A stretch of DNA of 64,000 nucleotides from Olavius algarvensis Delta 4 endosymbiont (GTDB lineage: Bacteria > Desulfobacterota > Desulfobacteria > Desulfobacterales > CAJINA01): positions 212,363 to 276,362 of the forward strand of contig CAJINA010000259.1 in assembly GCA_905176665.1 (NCBI GenBank), written 5' to 3'. Numbering within the stretch: position 1 is the first letter of the stretch; each line of letters starts with the position of its first letter. Shown here in pieces: positions 35,784 through 44,664 of the stretch. The notes below the pieces were generated by a model, which saw only the letters and a program-made list of their open reading frames with translations, was not told the DNA's origin and searched no databases. The position numbers and the translations under genes were made by a program.

Positions 35784-36743
35784 CTACCACTGCCACATGA
35801 CCGGATCGGCATCCAAATGATCTGTGACCGTGCGACCTATCCGATCCATGCGATCCAGGTCGGCATCAGACAGCCGGACGTTCGCCGCAGCGGCGTTCTG
35901 AACGGCCTGTTCGGCATGGCGGGCACCGACGATGGCGCATACGCCCGGCTGGTGGATGACCCAGGCCAGGGCCAGCTGTCCCAGGGTAATGTCTTTTTCA
36001 GCCGCCAGGGGGCGCAGTTGCTCCAGGGCGGCCTGGACCCGCTCATAATGCGGGGATGCGAACAGTTTATTGGCCGAGCGGTGATCCCCTTTGGCGAACT
36101 GGTGGTCCGGGCCGAATTTGCCGGTAAGCAACCCCTGGGCCATGGACGAATAGGCCAGGACGGTGATGTCGTGGTCCCGGCAATAGGGCAATTCCTGCTC
36201 CTCGGCCTGCCGCCAGAAAAGGGAGTAAGGCGGCTGCAGGCTCTCAATCCGGCTATGGGCCAGGCTCGTCTCCAATAGTGCCCGGGGGAAATTGGAGGCC
36301 CCCATGGTCCTAATTTTGCCCTGCCCCAGCAGTTTCTCCAAAGCCTGCAGCGGTTCTTCAACCGGCACACGGGGCCCACCGAACGACCCCGGGGGCCAAT
36401 GAATCTGGTAAAGATCGATATAATCCGTGCCCAGGTTTTTCAGGGAGCGGTGGCAGGCTTCAATAACCTGGTCATGGGCCAGGTGATTGGAGAATACCTT
36501 GGTGGCAATCACCACCCGGCTGCGGTCCGCTCCCAGCGCCCGGCCCAGAACGGATTCCGAGTGACCATTGCCGTAAATTTCCGCGGTGTCGAACGTGGTG
36601 ATCCCGGCATCCAGCGCGGCCCGGATAGCCTGTTCGGATTCCCGGTCGTCGATGCCGACCCACATCTGTTTGCCCGTCTGCCAGGTTCCCATGATGATGG
36701 GCGAGATCTCTAGGTTGGTTCTGCCCAACTGGCGATGCTCCAC
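35784..36743 (-). CDS. Aldo/keto reductase
   Basis: A 319-residue NADPH-type (beta/alpha)8 oxidoreductase. The catalytic tetrad is visible: Asp and Tyr in FDTAEIYG, Lys in IATKV, His in YQIHW. The cofactor region is AIVGARHAEQ. The start used is the GTG at 36743 with AGGAGG 5 nt upstream; a TTG 15 nt further up is in frame but would overlap that ribosome-binding site. The substrate is unknown; members of this YghZ/AKR11-like group reduce diverse aldehydes. It is a single gene on the minus strand with a 52-nt gap to the XXXCH gene. Confidence 0.85.
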   Translation of the reverse strand: MEHRQLGRTNLEISPIIMGTWQTGKQMWVGIDDRESEQAIRAALDAGITTFDTAEIYGNGHSESVLGRALGADRSRVVIATKVFSNHLAHDQVIEACHRSLKNLGTDYIDLYQIHWPPGSFGGPRVPVEEPLQALEKLLGQGKIRTMGASNFPRALLETSLAHSRIESLQPPYSLFWRQAEEQELPYCRDHDITVLAYSSMAQGLLTGKFGPDHQFAKGDHRSANKLFASPHYERVQAALEQLRPLAAEKDITLGQLALAWVIHQPGVCAIVGARHAEQAVQNAAAANVRLSDADLDRMDRIGRTVTDHLDADPVMWQW

Positions 36744-37024
36744 GGCGTCCTCCTGCAACCTATCTCAAAAAAGTCTTTTGGCCCAAACGCGGCGATTATC
36801 ACTGCAAAATGATAATCAGCGAAACCGTTCTTGTCCACCGGCCATTTATCCCGGACGGGAATTCCCGGCAGCGGTTTGCATTGACAATCCGGGTTGTAAG
36901 CGATATGGCATCGATTTGAGCCAACGATCATAAAAAGATCCTGCCCCAGAGGACCAGGCTTTGAAGTGCCCCTGGAAGGGGGCCAGAGCCGCTGAGTGTG
37001 GAGGGACTAAAGGAAACAATCGAA

Positions 37025-37219
37025 ATGCTGGTAACAATTATCAAAGCCGTGGCTGTCTTGATCGCGGCCCTGATCCTGGGCAACAGCTTTCTGGGAGAAT
37101 TGAAAAAAGCCCGGACCCTGGGCCTGCCGTGGTATAAACCCTACCTGTCGCCCGCGGGTATCGTCATACTGATCGCCATCTTGGTGATCCCGATTCTCCT
37201 CAAGATAATGCAGCGCTAG
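37025..37219 (+). CDS. Small two-helix membrane protein
   Basis: 64 residues from ATG 37025, with helices at ~2-22 (VTIIKAVAVLIAALILG) and ~42-62 (IVILIAILVIPILLKI) and a short basic loop (KKARTLGLPWYKPY). A GTG 27 nt upstream is in frame. It lies 15 nt before hisHF, so it is probably in the same transcript. It is a conserved-looking inner-membrane protein with no recognised family; its tie to histidine synthesis may be accidental. Confidence 0.6.
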   Translation: MLVTIIKAVAVLIAALILGNSFLGELKKARTLGLPWYKPYLSPAGIVILIAILVIPILLKIMQR

Positions 37220-37234
37220 CAGCAGGATAATAGC

Positions 37235-38854
37235 ATGATAACCTTACTCGACTACGGCGCCGGGAATGTGCGCAGCGTCATCAACGCCATTGAGAGCCTG
37301 GGAGAAACCGTTCATATTGCCCGCCGCGCGGAAGAAATTGCCGGCGCGGAAAGGCTGGTTTTCCCCGGGGTCGGGGCTTTCGGTAGTATGATGCAGATCC
37401 TGAACCAGAAGGGCTATGTGGAGCCGCTCAGAGATTATTTGAAAAGCGGACGGCCGTTTTTCGGTATCTGCCTGGGAATGCAGGCGCTCTTCGAGACCAG
37501 TGCAGAAGCCTTTGCCACCGAGGGCCTGGGCATCCTGAAAGGCACGGTGAAACGGTTTGACATCGACCTGGCCGTGCCCCACATCGGCTGGAACGGCATC
37601 AATGTGAAAAAGCCTTCCCGGATATTCAACGGCCTGTCCGGTAATGAAAAATTCTACTTTGTCCATTCCTACTATATTGCTCCGGCTGATGATGCCGTGA
37701 TCCTGACCTCCAGCGACTATGGCGTTGAATTTGCCAGCAGTGTCCAGGCCGGCCCTATCATCGGCACCCAGTTTCATCCGGAAAAGAGCGGCCGGGCCGG
37801 GCAGCTGCTGCTGGCCAATTTTCTGGCCGTAGATCGCACCAAGGTCACACCGCCGGAAATACTGACCGGGACAAAACTGGCGAAACGGATCATCGCCTGC
37901 CTGGACGTGCGCTCCAACGACCAGGGGGACCTGGTCGTAACCAAAGGCGACCAGTATGATGTCCGTGAAGAAGGGATCGTCCGAAACCTCGGCAAACCGG
38001 TTGAATTGGCTGAACGCTACTATCGGGAAGGGGCCGACGAAATCACCTTTTTAAATATAACCGGCTTTCGGGATTTTCCGCTCGAAGACATGCCCATGAT
38101 CGCGGTATTGAAACAAACCTCCCAACATGTCTTCGTCCCCCTGACCATCGGCGGCGGCATCCGGGACTACACCGATGCAAACGGCCGGACTTACACAGCC
38201 CTCGAAGTAGCGGCGGAGTATTTCCGCTCCGGAGCGGACAAAGTATCCATCGGCAGCGATGCGGTTCTAATCGTGGAAGAATGCCTGCGAACCGGTGAAA
38301 AAACCGGGCAGAGCGCCATTGAAACCATATCACGGGTATACGGCAACCAGGCGGTGGTAATTTCGGTCGACCCCCGGCGGGTGTATGTCCCGTCACCGGA
38401 CGCGGTCGAGCAGCACGTGATCGCGACCGCCATACCCGGGCCGTCCGGTGAAGCCTACTGCTGGTATCAGTGCACCATCAAGGGCGGCCGTGAAGGCCGC
38501 GACCTGGACGCTGTAACCCTGGCCAAAGCCTGTGAAGAACTGGGTGCCGGCGAAATCCTGCTCAATTGTATTGACAAGGATGGCACCAACTCGGGTTTTG
38601 ATATCGAACTGATCAATGCCGTCAAGCAGGCGGTCACCATTCCGGTGATCGCCTCCAGCGGGGCCGGCAATGCACAGCATTTTGAAGAAGTATTCCGCCG
38701 GACCGCAGCCGAAGCGGCCCTGGCCGCCGGGATTTTCCACCGCCGGGAAGTCCCGATTGATGCCGTGAAGACCTATTTGGACGGAAAAGTTGAAATCAGA
38801 AAAACAGATCGCAATGAAAATGGAGGTGGCCCATGCAATGCTCCCGGCAACTGA
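37235..38854 (+). CDS. hisHF: Imidazole glycerol phosphate synthase, HisH-HisF fusion
   Basis: 539 residues in one chain. The N-terminal glutaminase domain (HisH, 1-~205) has the nucleophile in GICLGMQ and the His-Glu pair in FHPEKSG. The C-terminal cyclase barrel (HisF, ~218-530) has IIACLDVRSND and CIDKDGTNSGFD with the two catalytic Asp residues. It converts PRFAR plus glutamine-derived ammonia to IGP and AICAR. The barrel carries an insertion after GGGIRDYTDANG (TYTALEVAAEYFRSGA), the arrangement of fungal and plant HIS7 rather than of two-gene bacterial enzymes. The 3' end overlaps the next gene by 22 nt. No other his gene is in view. Confidence 0.95.
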   Translation: MITLLDYGAGNVRSVINAIESLGETVHIARRAEEIAGAERLVFPGVGAFGSMMQILNQKGYVEPLRDYLKSGRPFFGICLGMQALFETSAEAFATEGLGILKGTVKRFDIDLAVPHIGWNGINVKKPSRIFNGLSGNEKFYFVHSYYIAPADDAVILTSSDYGVEFASSVQAGPIIGTQFHPEKSGRAGQLLLANFLAVDRTKVTPPEILTGTKLAKRIIACLDVRSNDQGDLVVTKGDQYDVREEGIVRNLGKPVELAERYYREGADEITFLNITGFRDFPLEDMPMIAVLKQTSQHVFVPLTIGGGIRDYTDANGRTYTALEVAAEYFRSGADKVSIGSDAVLIVEECLRTGEKTGQSAIETISRVYGNQAVVISVDPRRVYVPSPDAVEQHVIATAIPGPSGEAYCWYQCTIKGGREGRDLDAVTLAKACEELGAGEILLNCIDKDGTNSGFDIELINAVKQAVTIPVIASSGAGNAQHFEEVFRRTAAEAALAAGIFHRREVPIDAVKTYLDGKVEIRKTDRNENGGGPCNAPGN

Positions 38855-39684
38855 AACTACTTCTTGTCATCTTCCTGATCTGGGCCGGCCTGCCCTAGGC
38901 TGTTTACGCCGGTCTGGAATGGAAAACACTGCAGAAAATAGAACTGGCCGATCAGGCATTGGATGTGACCGCCTCGTTTGACGGCAAACTGATCTTTTCC
39001 CTGACACCCGGGGCCATTTTGGTATATGCCGCCGATGAAAACCGGTTTATCGAACGTATTCCGTTAGCCGGCGGCTTTACCCGGATCGCATTCTCGCATG
39101 ACGAACGCCTGATCCTGTCCGCCGCCGATCCAGCCCAGCTGAAAATCATCAAGTACGACCGGGTCTACGACATCAATATCGTCAACCGGCCGTTCAAGGG
39201 GGCAGCTGACGCAAAGGTCACCCTGGTGGTCTTCGATGACTACCAGTGACCGTATTGCGCTCGTCTTGAAGCGCTTCTCCAGCAGGTGCTGGAACGATTT
39301 CCGCAGGATGTGAAAATAGTCGTCAAACATTATCCCCTGAACAGCCATCGGTTTGCCTTCCCGGCAGCCATGGGTGCCATGGCAGCCAAAACCCAGGGAA
39401 AGTTCTGGGAGTTTCACGCGGCGCTTTTGGAAAACCACAATGCCCTGAATGAAGAAAAAATCCTGTCCATCGCCAAGGAGCTTGGCCTGGACATGGCCCG
39501 CTATCAGGGTGACAGCAAATCACCGGCCAACCGGGCCTTTATACTGGAGGATATCAGTGGTGCCCGCAAAGTCGGCGTCCGCGGGACCCCGACCGTTTTC
39601 ATTAACGGCAAGACTGTTAAAGGCCGCAGCCTGGGATCACTGATTAACATTATCGCCGCGGAGTTGGAAAACTCAAAACAGTAG
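38833..39684 (+). CDS. Putative selenoprotein: exported DsbA-like thiol oxidoreductase with U-P-Y-C site (UGA codon 139; also TAG codon 22)
   Basis: The frame begins at ATG 38833 (GGAGG 6 nt upstream) inside the end of hisHF and spans 283 codons. A signal peptide (LLLVIFLIWAGLP.AVYAG) contains TAG at codon 22. A beta-strand, propeller-blade-like domain follows (~28-115). A DsbA/thioredoxin fold starts at VTLVVFDDYQ, then TGA, then PYCARLEALL. Relatives have FDDYQCPYCARLE, so UGA stands exactly at the first catalytic Cys, as in Sec-x-x-Cys oxidoreductases. The rest is complete: HYPLNSH, AALLENHNALNEE, and the cis-Pro loop RGTPTVFING. A UGA-proximal hairpin is present. Export and UGA readthrough both require decoding of TAG as well, which remains unexplained. 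A double-stop pseudogene is the alternative. Confidence 0.72.
39278..39293 (+). promoter_or_regulatory. Candidate bacterial SECIS hairpin
   Basis: TCCAGC-AGGT-GCTGGA forms a perfect 6-bp stem with an AGGU tetraloop. The loop starts 34 nt after the UGA, inside the usual 16-37 nt window for bacterial SECIS elements, and carries the GG/U loop bases important for SelB in E. coli fdhF. Confidence 0.6.
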
Positions 39685-39845
39685 ACCCGCGGCATCCCCG
39701 GCGGCAGACTGGATTGCCAAATTAGGACGCTACCCCTTGCCGCCTGTTTACACCGCCCCCGGCCGTTCTCCGACCACGGGGCCTTCAGCGGCGGCGTTAA
39801 CCCACCTAACCAGTTGTTTTTTTAGGTTTTTTAAGACCGTGCCGA

Positions 39846-39874
39846 TTGACAAGCACCCCGGCAGCTGCTATTCT
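39846..39874 (+). promoter_or_regulatory. Sigma-70 promoter
   Basis: A consensus -35 TTGACA and a -10 TATTCT separated by exactly 17 nt, about 120 nt upstream of the GT41-GT4 gene. The surrounding 310-nt spacer has no other gene; a T-rich stretch near 39820 may end the upstream transcript. Confidence 0.72.
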
Positions 39875-39994
39875 TGCTCTATTGATCACGACCGACTGGC
39901 CGGTTGACTCGCCTGTTTTCCCGCGGTCGCATCTGACCAGCCTGTGGTGCTGGTGTTTCCGGGCACGTAACCTGTTACAGGATGCTCATTTGCC

Positions 39995-42900
39995 ATGCAG
40001 ACGGTACATCTACTGAAAAAAGCGTTTACGTACCACCAGAACGGCGACCTTAAACGCGCGGAACCACTATACCGGGAGATCCTGAATGCCGCACCCGACC
40101 ATCCGGAGGCTCTGCATCTCCTGGGGTTTCTCGGCTATCAAACCGGCCGCAATGATATGGCCGCAGATTTGATAAAAGCCGCCATTCGGATCAGTCCCCA
40201 AAATCCTGACTACCACAACGACCTGGGCCAGGTCCTGCATGACCTTGGTCAATTGGACGAAGCCGTTGGGTGCTACCGGCAGGCGATCGCTATCAATCCC
40301 GGTTTTTCCGCAGCCCACAACTACCTGGGCAATGCCTACCTGGATTTGGGCCGGATTGCGCCGGCCATCGAAAGTTACCGCGAGGCCATCCGTCTGGCGC
40401 CGCGGTATGCGGAGGCCTGCAACAATCTCGGCATCGCCTTGCAAAAAGCCGATCAAACGGATCAGGCCATCGATGCATATAGGCAAGCTGTAGATATCGC
40501 CCCCGATTACTATGAAGCCTACCACAACCTCGGGAATCTCCTGCACGACCGGGGCAAGCTTGATCAAGCCCTCGATTGTTATCGGAAAATGATTGCAATT
40601 GCGCCGGCGCGCACAAACGCCTACAGCAACATGGGCAATATTTTTCTGGACCGGGGACAGTTTGACCAGGCGATCTCCCATTACCGGAAGGCCATCGAGA
40701 TCAATCCGCAGCATGCCCTTTCCCACAATAACCTGGGAAATGCCTTGCAGGAACAGGGGCAGCTGGACCAGGCGATCGCGAGCTACCGGACGGCGGTTGA
40801 ACTCCGCCCCGAGTTTGCGATGGCCTATAACAACATGGGGGTCGCCCTCCAGGACCAGGGCCGGGAGAAGGAAGCCATCAACTGTTATCGGCGGGCGCTG
40901 GAAATAGAACCGCACTATGCCCAGGCTTGCAGTCACCTCGTCCACCAGCTCCAGCGCACCTGCTCCTGGCAGCCGCTAAAAAGCCTGGCGGACCAATTGG
41001 ATGCCTTCAACCAGCAGGCCCTGGCAGCCGATCAAAAAACACCGGAACAACCTTTCCAGAACATATCCCGGCATTTGGATCCGGAGCTCAACGGTGCGGT
41101 GGCCGCATCATGGGCGGCGGGCGTCGCAAGGTTGGTATCCCCCGCAAGCGGCAGGTTCGAATTCCAGGTGCCCACGCCGCCCAAACCACAGCTATCGATA
41201 GGCTACCTGTCCGGCAACTTTCGGAATCACCCCATGGCTCACCTGCTGCTGGGGCTGTTCCGGTGCCATTCGCGGAAGGACTTTAAAATCAACTGCTATT
41301 CCTTTGGTGAAAACGACGGCAGCGCCTACCGCAAAAGAATCGAACAGAATTGCGATAAGTTCGTTGATATTCGCGATCTGAATTACCGGGATGCCGCCAA
41401 GGCCATATACGCTGACGGCATTGATATTCTCGTCGATCTGGTCGGCCATACCAAGGGCAACCGCGTGGCGATATGCGCGCTGCGCCCGGCCCCTGTGCAG
41501 GTGCGGTATCTGGGGCTAGCCGGCACCACGGGGGCGGCCTTTTATGACTACATCATTTCCGATCGGATCGTGACCCCCGCAGCACACCAGGCCTTTTACA
41601 GTGAGTCGTTTGTCTACATGCCGCACTGTTATCAGATAAACGACAACCGGGCGACCACGGAGGCAACGGACTGGACCAGAGCAGATTTCAACCTGCCGGC
41701 CACGGGATTTGTGTTTTGTGCCTTCCACCAGGGCTACAAGATCGAACCGATGATTTTCGACACCTGGATGAACATATTGAAACAGGTTCCCAATAGTGTC
41801 TTGTGGCTGCAGGAAAATGGAGAGCTGGCCGATAAGAACCTGCAAAATGAGGCCCGCATGAGAGGTGTCGATCCCGACAGGTTGGTTTTCGCCAGGCGCT
41901 TGAATAAAGACGAGCATCGTGCCCGTCTCAAACTGGCGGACCTGGCCCTCGACACCCGGATCGTAACCGGGGCGGCGACCACCAGCGATGCCCTCTGGAT
42001 GGGCGTCCCGGTCGTAACGGCCGCCGGCAGCCATTTTGCCTCGAACATGTCGGCCAGTATCCTGACGGCCATCGGTTTGCCCGAACTGGTTGGGCCTGAT
42101 TTGGATGCATACGAGCATTTGGCCGTGTCACTTGCCCAGAATGCCGAGGAACTGGCGGCCACGCGCCGGAAACTGCGGGATAATCGCAACCGACAACCGC
42201 TGTTTGATACGCAGGGATTTGCAGGTCACCTTGAGCGCGCTTATCAGAAGATGTACCGGGTATACGCCCAGGGTGAGAAGCCATCTTCAATTAAGCTGAC
42301 AGCTGAAGCCCAGGTGATCAATAGCCCCGTCCCGATTTCCGACCTAGGGACCGGAGCAGAACAGGGTTTAAAAAAAATAGCCGTCTTCTGCGGGTCAAAT
42401 GATCGGTTTATAGGCGATATCGCGGCCCATATTGCCCAGGACCACGAGGTGCAGCAGTTTAAAGGAACAACGGTTGCGGAAATGCAGGCGCTTATGGAAT
42501 GGAGCGATATCGCCTGGTTCGAGTGGTGTGACGGCATGGTCGTGCAGGCCTCGAAACTACCCAAGGTCTGTAAAATCATCTGCCGGCTGCACAGTTATGA
42601 GGTCTTTGCAAACTTCCCACATGAGGTTGAATGGCCCAAGATTGACTGCCTTGTATTTGTAGCGGAACATATTCAAACCATATTCCTGGATCAGTTGCCG
42701 CACCTGAAACAGCAATTACCGATGCAGGTCATCCATAACGGTATCGACCTGCATCAATATAAACTGCTGGAAAAACCGAAGGGATTCAATATCGCCTATG
42801 TAGGCTACATCAACCACAAGAAGAACCCCTCGCTTCTGCTGCAATGCATGAGCCATCTAAAGGAAATCGATCCGCGCTATATTCTTCACATCGCCGGCGA

Positions 42901-43285
42901 GCACCAGGAATTGCGCTTCAAGCTCTATGTGGAGCATATGGTAAACGCCTTGGGGCTGCAAAAAAATGTCGTGTTTCACGGCTGGGTAGAAAACGTGGAA
43001 GCGTGGCTCGGCGATAAATCCTTTATCCTGTCGACCAGTGTTCTGGAATCTTTCGGCTACGGTATCGCGGAAGCGATGGCGCGGGGCCTGAAGCCAATAA
43101 TTCATAATTTCGTTGGCGCCGGCCATCTGTATCCCCAAGAATACCTTTTCAACAATGTCCGCGAATTCGGGCAGATGGTCCTGAGCGCAGAATTCAGACC
43201 CGCTGAATACAGGCAGTACATCGCGGACAACTATTCACAGGGCAAACAGTTTGACGGGATCGATCGCCTGATTGCGAAGATGTAA
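39995..43285 (+). CDS. TPR + O-GlcNAc transferase-like (GT41) + GT4 glycosyltransferase fusion
   Basis: 1096 residues. About nine TPR units (1-~315; e.g. AIAINPGFSAAHNYLGNAYL) form the protein-binding superhelix of O-GlcNAc transferases. The GT41/SPINDLY catalytic part (~390-760) shows GYLSGNFRNHPMAHLL with the conserved His, FVFCAFHQGYKIEP with the UDP-phosphate Lys near 582, and TTSDALWMGVPVV. A separate GT4-type GT-B domain (~790-1096) follows, with VIHNGIDLHQY and SVLESFGYGIAEAMARG (the EX7E-type site). GT41 enzymes sugar Ser/Thr in the cytoplasm; bacterial ones often act on flagellin or pilin. The fusion suggests one protein that adds a sugar and extends it. Reading of the substrate is inference. 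Confidence 0.88.
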   Translation: MQTVHLLKKAFTYHQNGDLKRAEPLYREILNAAPDHPEALHLLGFLGYQTGRNDMAADLIKAAIRISPQNPDYHNDLGQVLHDLGQLDEAVGCYRQAIAINPGFSAAHNYLGNAYLDLGRIAPAIESYREAIRLAPRYAEACNNLGIALQKADQTDQAIDAYRQAVDIAPDYYEAYHNLGNLLHDRGKLDQALDCYRKMIAIAPARTNAYSNMGNIFLDRGQFDQAISHYRKAIEINPQHALSHNNLGNALQEQGQLDQAIASYRTAVELRPEFAMAYNNMGVALQDQGREKEAINCYRRALEIEPHYAQACSHLVHQLQRTCSWQPLKSLADQLDAFNQQALAADQKTPEQPFQNISRHLDPELNGAVAASWAAGVARLVSPASGRFEFQVPTPPKPQLSIGYLSGNFRNHPMAHLLLGLFRCHSRKDFKINCYSFGENDGSAYRKRIEQNCDKFVDIRDLNYRDAAKAIYADGIDILVDLVGHTKGNRVAICALRPAPVQVRYLGLAGTTGAAFYDYIISDRIVTPAAHQAFYSESFVYMPHCYQINDNRATTEATDWTRADFNLPATGFVFCAFHQGYKIEPMIFDTWMNILKQVPNSVLWLQENGELADKNLQNEARMRGVDPDRLVFARRLNKDEHRARLKLADLALDTRIVTGAATTSDALWMGVPVVTAAGSHFASNMSASILTAIGLPELVGPDLDAYEHLAVSLAQNAEELAATRRKLRDNRNRQPLFDTQGFAGHLERAYQKMYRVYAQGEKPSSIKLTAEAQVINSPVPISDLGTGAEQGLKKIAVFCGSNDRFIGDIAAHIAQDHEVQQFKGTTVAEMQALMEWSDIAWFEWCDGMVVQASKLPKVCKIICRLHSYEVFANFPHEVEWPKIDCLVFVAEHIQTIFLDQLPHLKQQLPMQVIHNGIDLHQYKLLEKPKGFNIAYVGYINHKKNPSLLLQCMSHLKEIDPRYILHIAGEHQELRFKLYVEHMVNALGLQKNVVFHGWVENVEAWLGDKSFILSTSVLESFGYGIAEAMARGLKPIIHNFVGAGHLYPQEYLFNNVREFGQMVLSAEFRPAEYRQYIADNYSQGKQFDGIDRLIAKM

Positions 43286-43326
43286 ACCAGTATCTGACTC
43301 CCCCAAAGGAGCGAACGGATAGATCC

Positions 43327-44640
43327 ATGCGTACCGCTTTGGTCTACATGAATACCGACTACAACGTTGGCCGGGGGGCCGGCTACATTGCAGGTGCCGT
43401 TCTCCGGGCCGGTCACGAACTTGACTTTTTCGATACGGTCTACACCCCGCCCGACAAAATTGCCGCAACCGTCGTCGCCGGCCGGTACGATGTTCTCATG
43501 ATCTCCGCCATGACCCAGCTTTTCCCGCAGGCTTTGAGCCTGATCAGCGCAGTCAAGCAGCGCCGGGACATCGTTGTTCTGGCTGGCGGGATCCACCCGA
43601 CCATCATGGGGGCGGACTTGTTGCAACAGTATCCCCAAATCGACTACCTATGCATTGGCGAAGGGGAATCGATGGTAGTCGACTTTTTGAACCACCTTGG
43701 CACGGAAGCACTCTACACCGTCCCCAACCTGGTTTTCAGAAGACAGGGCGAGGTCTGTGCAAACCAGGTCCGCCCGCCCGAAGATTTGAGTTCCGGCCCG
43801 CCCTTCCCGTGGCATCTGTTCCCGCCCAGTTCGGTCATCCAGAAATCCCCCCCCTTTCTTTATGTGACCGTTACGCGCGGCTGCCCGTACAATTGTTCCT
43901 ACCGCTGCAACGGTATCTATTTAAAACAGTACGGCAAAGGGTATATTCGCTACCGCCCGACTGACCAGGTGCTGGCCGAACTGACCGACTTGAAAAAACG
44001 CTACAATCCCCAGCTTTTTTACTTCGGTGATGAAATGATCCTGGCCGACCCAAATTATGCGCGGGAGCTTTTTCACAGGATAGAAAGCGAGTTGGCCGTG
44101 CCTTACGGGTGCATGCTCCGGGTCGAGCACGTCACCCCGGAGATTACCGGCCTGTTAAAAAAGACCGGCTGCCGCTATGTCGGTATGGGCATCGAGTGCG
44201 GTGATGAAGTGTTTAGAAGAAAACAGCTGCTGCGTTTTATGTCCAACGCCGAACTGGAAACCGGCTTTGGATTGCTCCAGGCGGCTGGTATTTTTACCAC
44301 GTCTTTCAATATGATCGGATTTCCCTTTGAAGATGATGAGCGCTTAACGGAGGCGACCGTTCGGTTGAACCAGAAAATCAAACCCGATTTTGCCCAGGTA
44401 ACGATCTTCTACCCGTTTCCGGGCACAAAACTATACGACCATTGCGTCCACCACGATCTCATCGACCCTGAAAAAATGGCCGCCCAGGCCCGCTACCACA
44501 ACGAATCCGTCCTGCGCGGCGCTTCCTTGAATGCCAGGCGCGACCAGGTGGCCAGCCTGTTAAATCCCCATGGGTTTCAATTCCGGTTCAAGGCGGCCCG
44601 TCCGAAGTCTCCCGGCGGGTTGCGCATGAAACTGGTATAG
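43327..44640 (+). CDS. B12-binding radical SAM protein with altered cluster motif
   Basis: 437 residues with the N-terminal cobalamin-binding fold (VYMNTDYNVGRGAGYIAG, VLAGGIHPTIMG, YLCIGEGE) and a radical SAM barrel. The cluster loop reads GCPYNCSYRCNGIY: Cys186, Cys190, then Arg193 and Cys194. The usual CX3CX2C needs Cys at 193; the common form in this subfamily is YCCN, so TGC has become CGC. Either Cys194 serves as the third ligand in CX3CX3C, or the enzyme is inactive, or the base is wrong. The rest is intact (FYFGDEMILAD, GMGIECGDE). The gene is 41 nt after the GT41-GT4 fusion, and the pair suggests modification of the same glycan or protein. Confidence 0.82.
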   Translation: MRTALVYMNTDYNVGRGAGYIAGAVLRAGHELDFFDTVYTPPDKIAATVVAGRYDVLMISAMTQLFPQALSLISAVKQRRDIVVLAGGIHPTIMGADLLQQYPQIDYLCIGEGESMVVDFLNHLGTEALYTVPNLVFRRQGEVCANQVRPPEDLSSGPPFPWHLFPPSSVIQKSPPFLYVTVTRGCPYNCSYRCNGIYLKQYGKGYIRYRPTDQVLAELTDLKKRYNPQLFYFGDEMILADPNYARELFHRIESELAVPYGCMLRVEHVTPEITGLLKKTGCRYVGMGIECGDEVFRRKQLLRFMSNAELETGFGLLQAAGIFTTSFNMIGFPFEDDERLTEATVRLNQKIKPDFAQVTIFYPFPGTKLYDHCVHHDLIDPEKMAAQARYHNESVLRGASLNARRDQVASLLNPHGFQFRFKAARPKSPGGLRMKLV

Positions 44641-44664
44641 GCGCTGTTTCGAATTAGAAGCAGC

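Noticed and set aside
40067..40945. 292-codon minus-strand frame
   Set aside because: It is the antisense of the TPR repeats of the GT41-GT4 gene; repetition of the coding strand keeps the other strand open.
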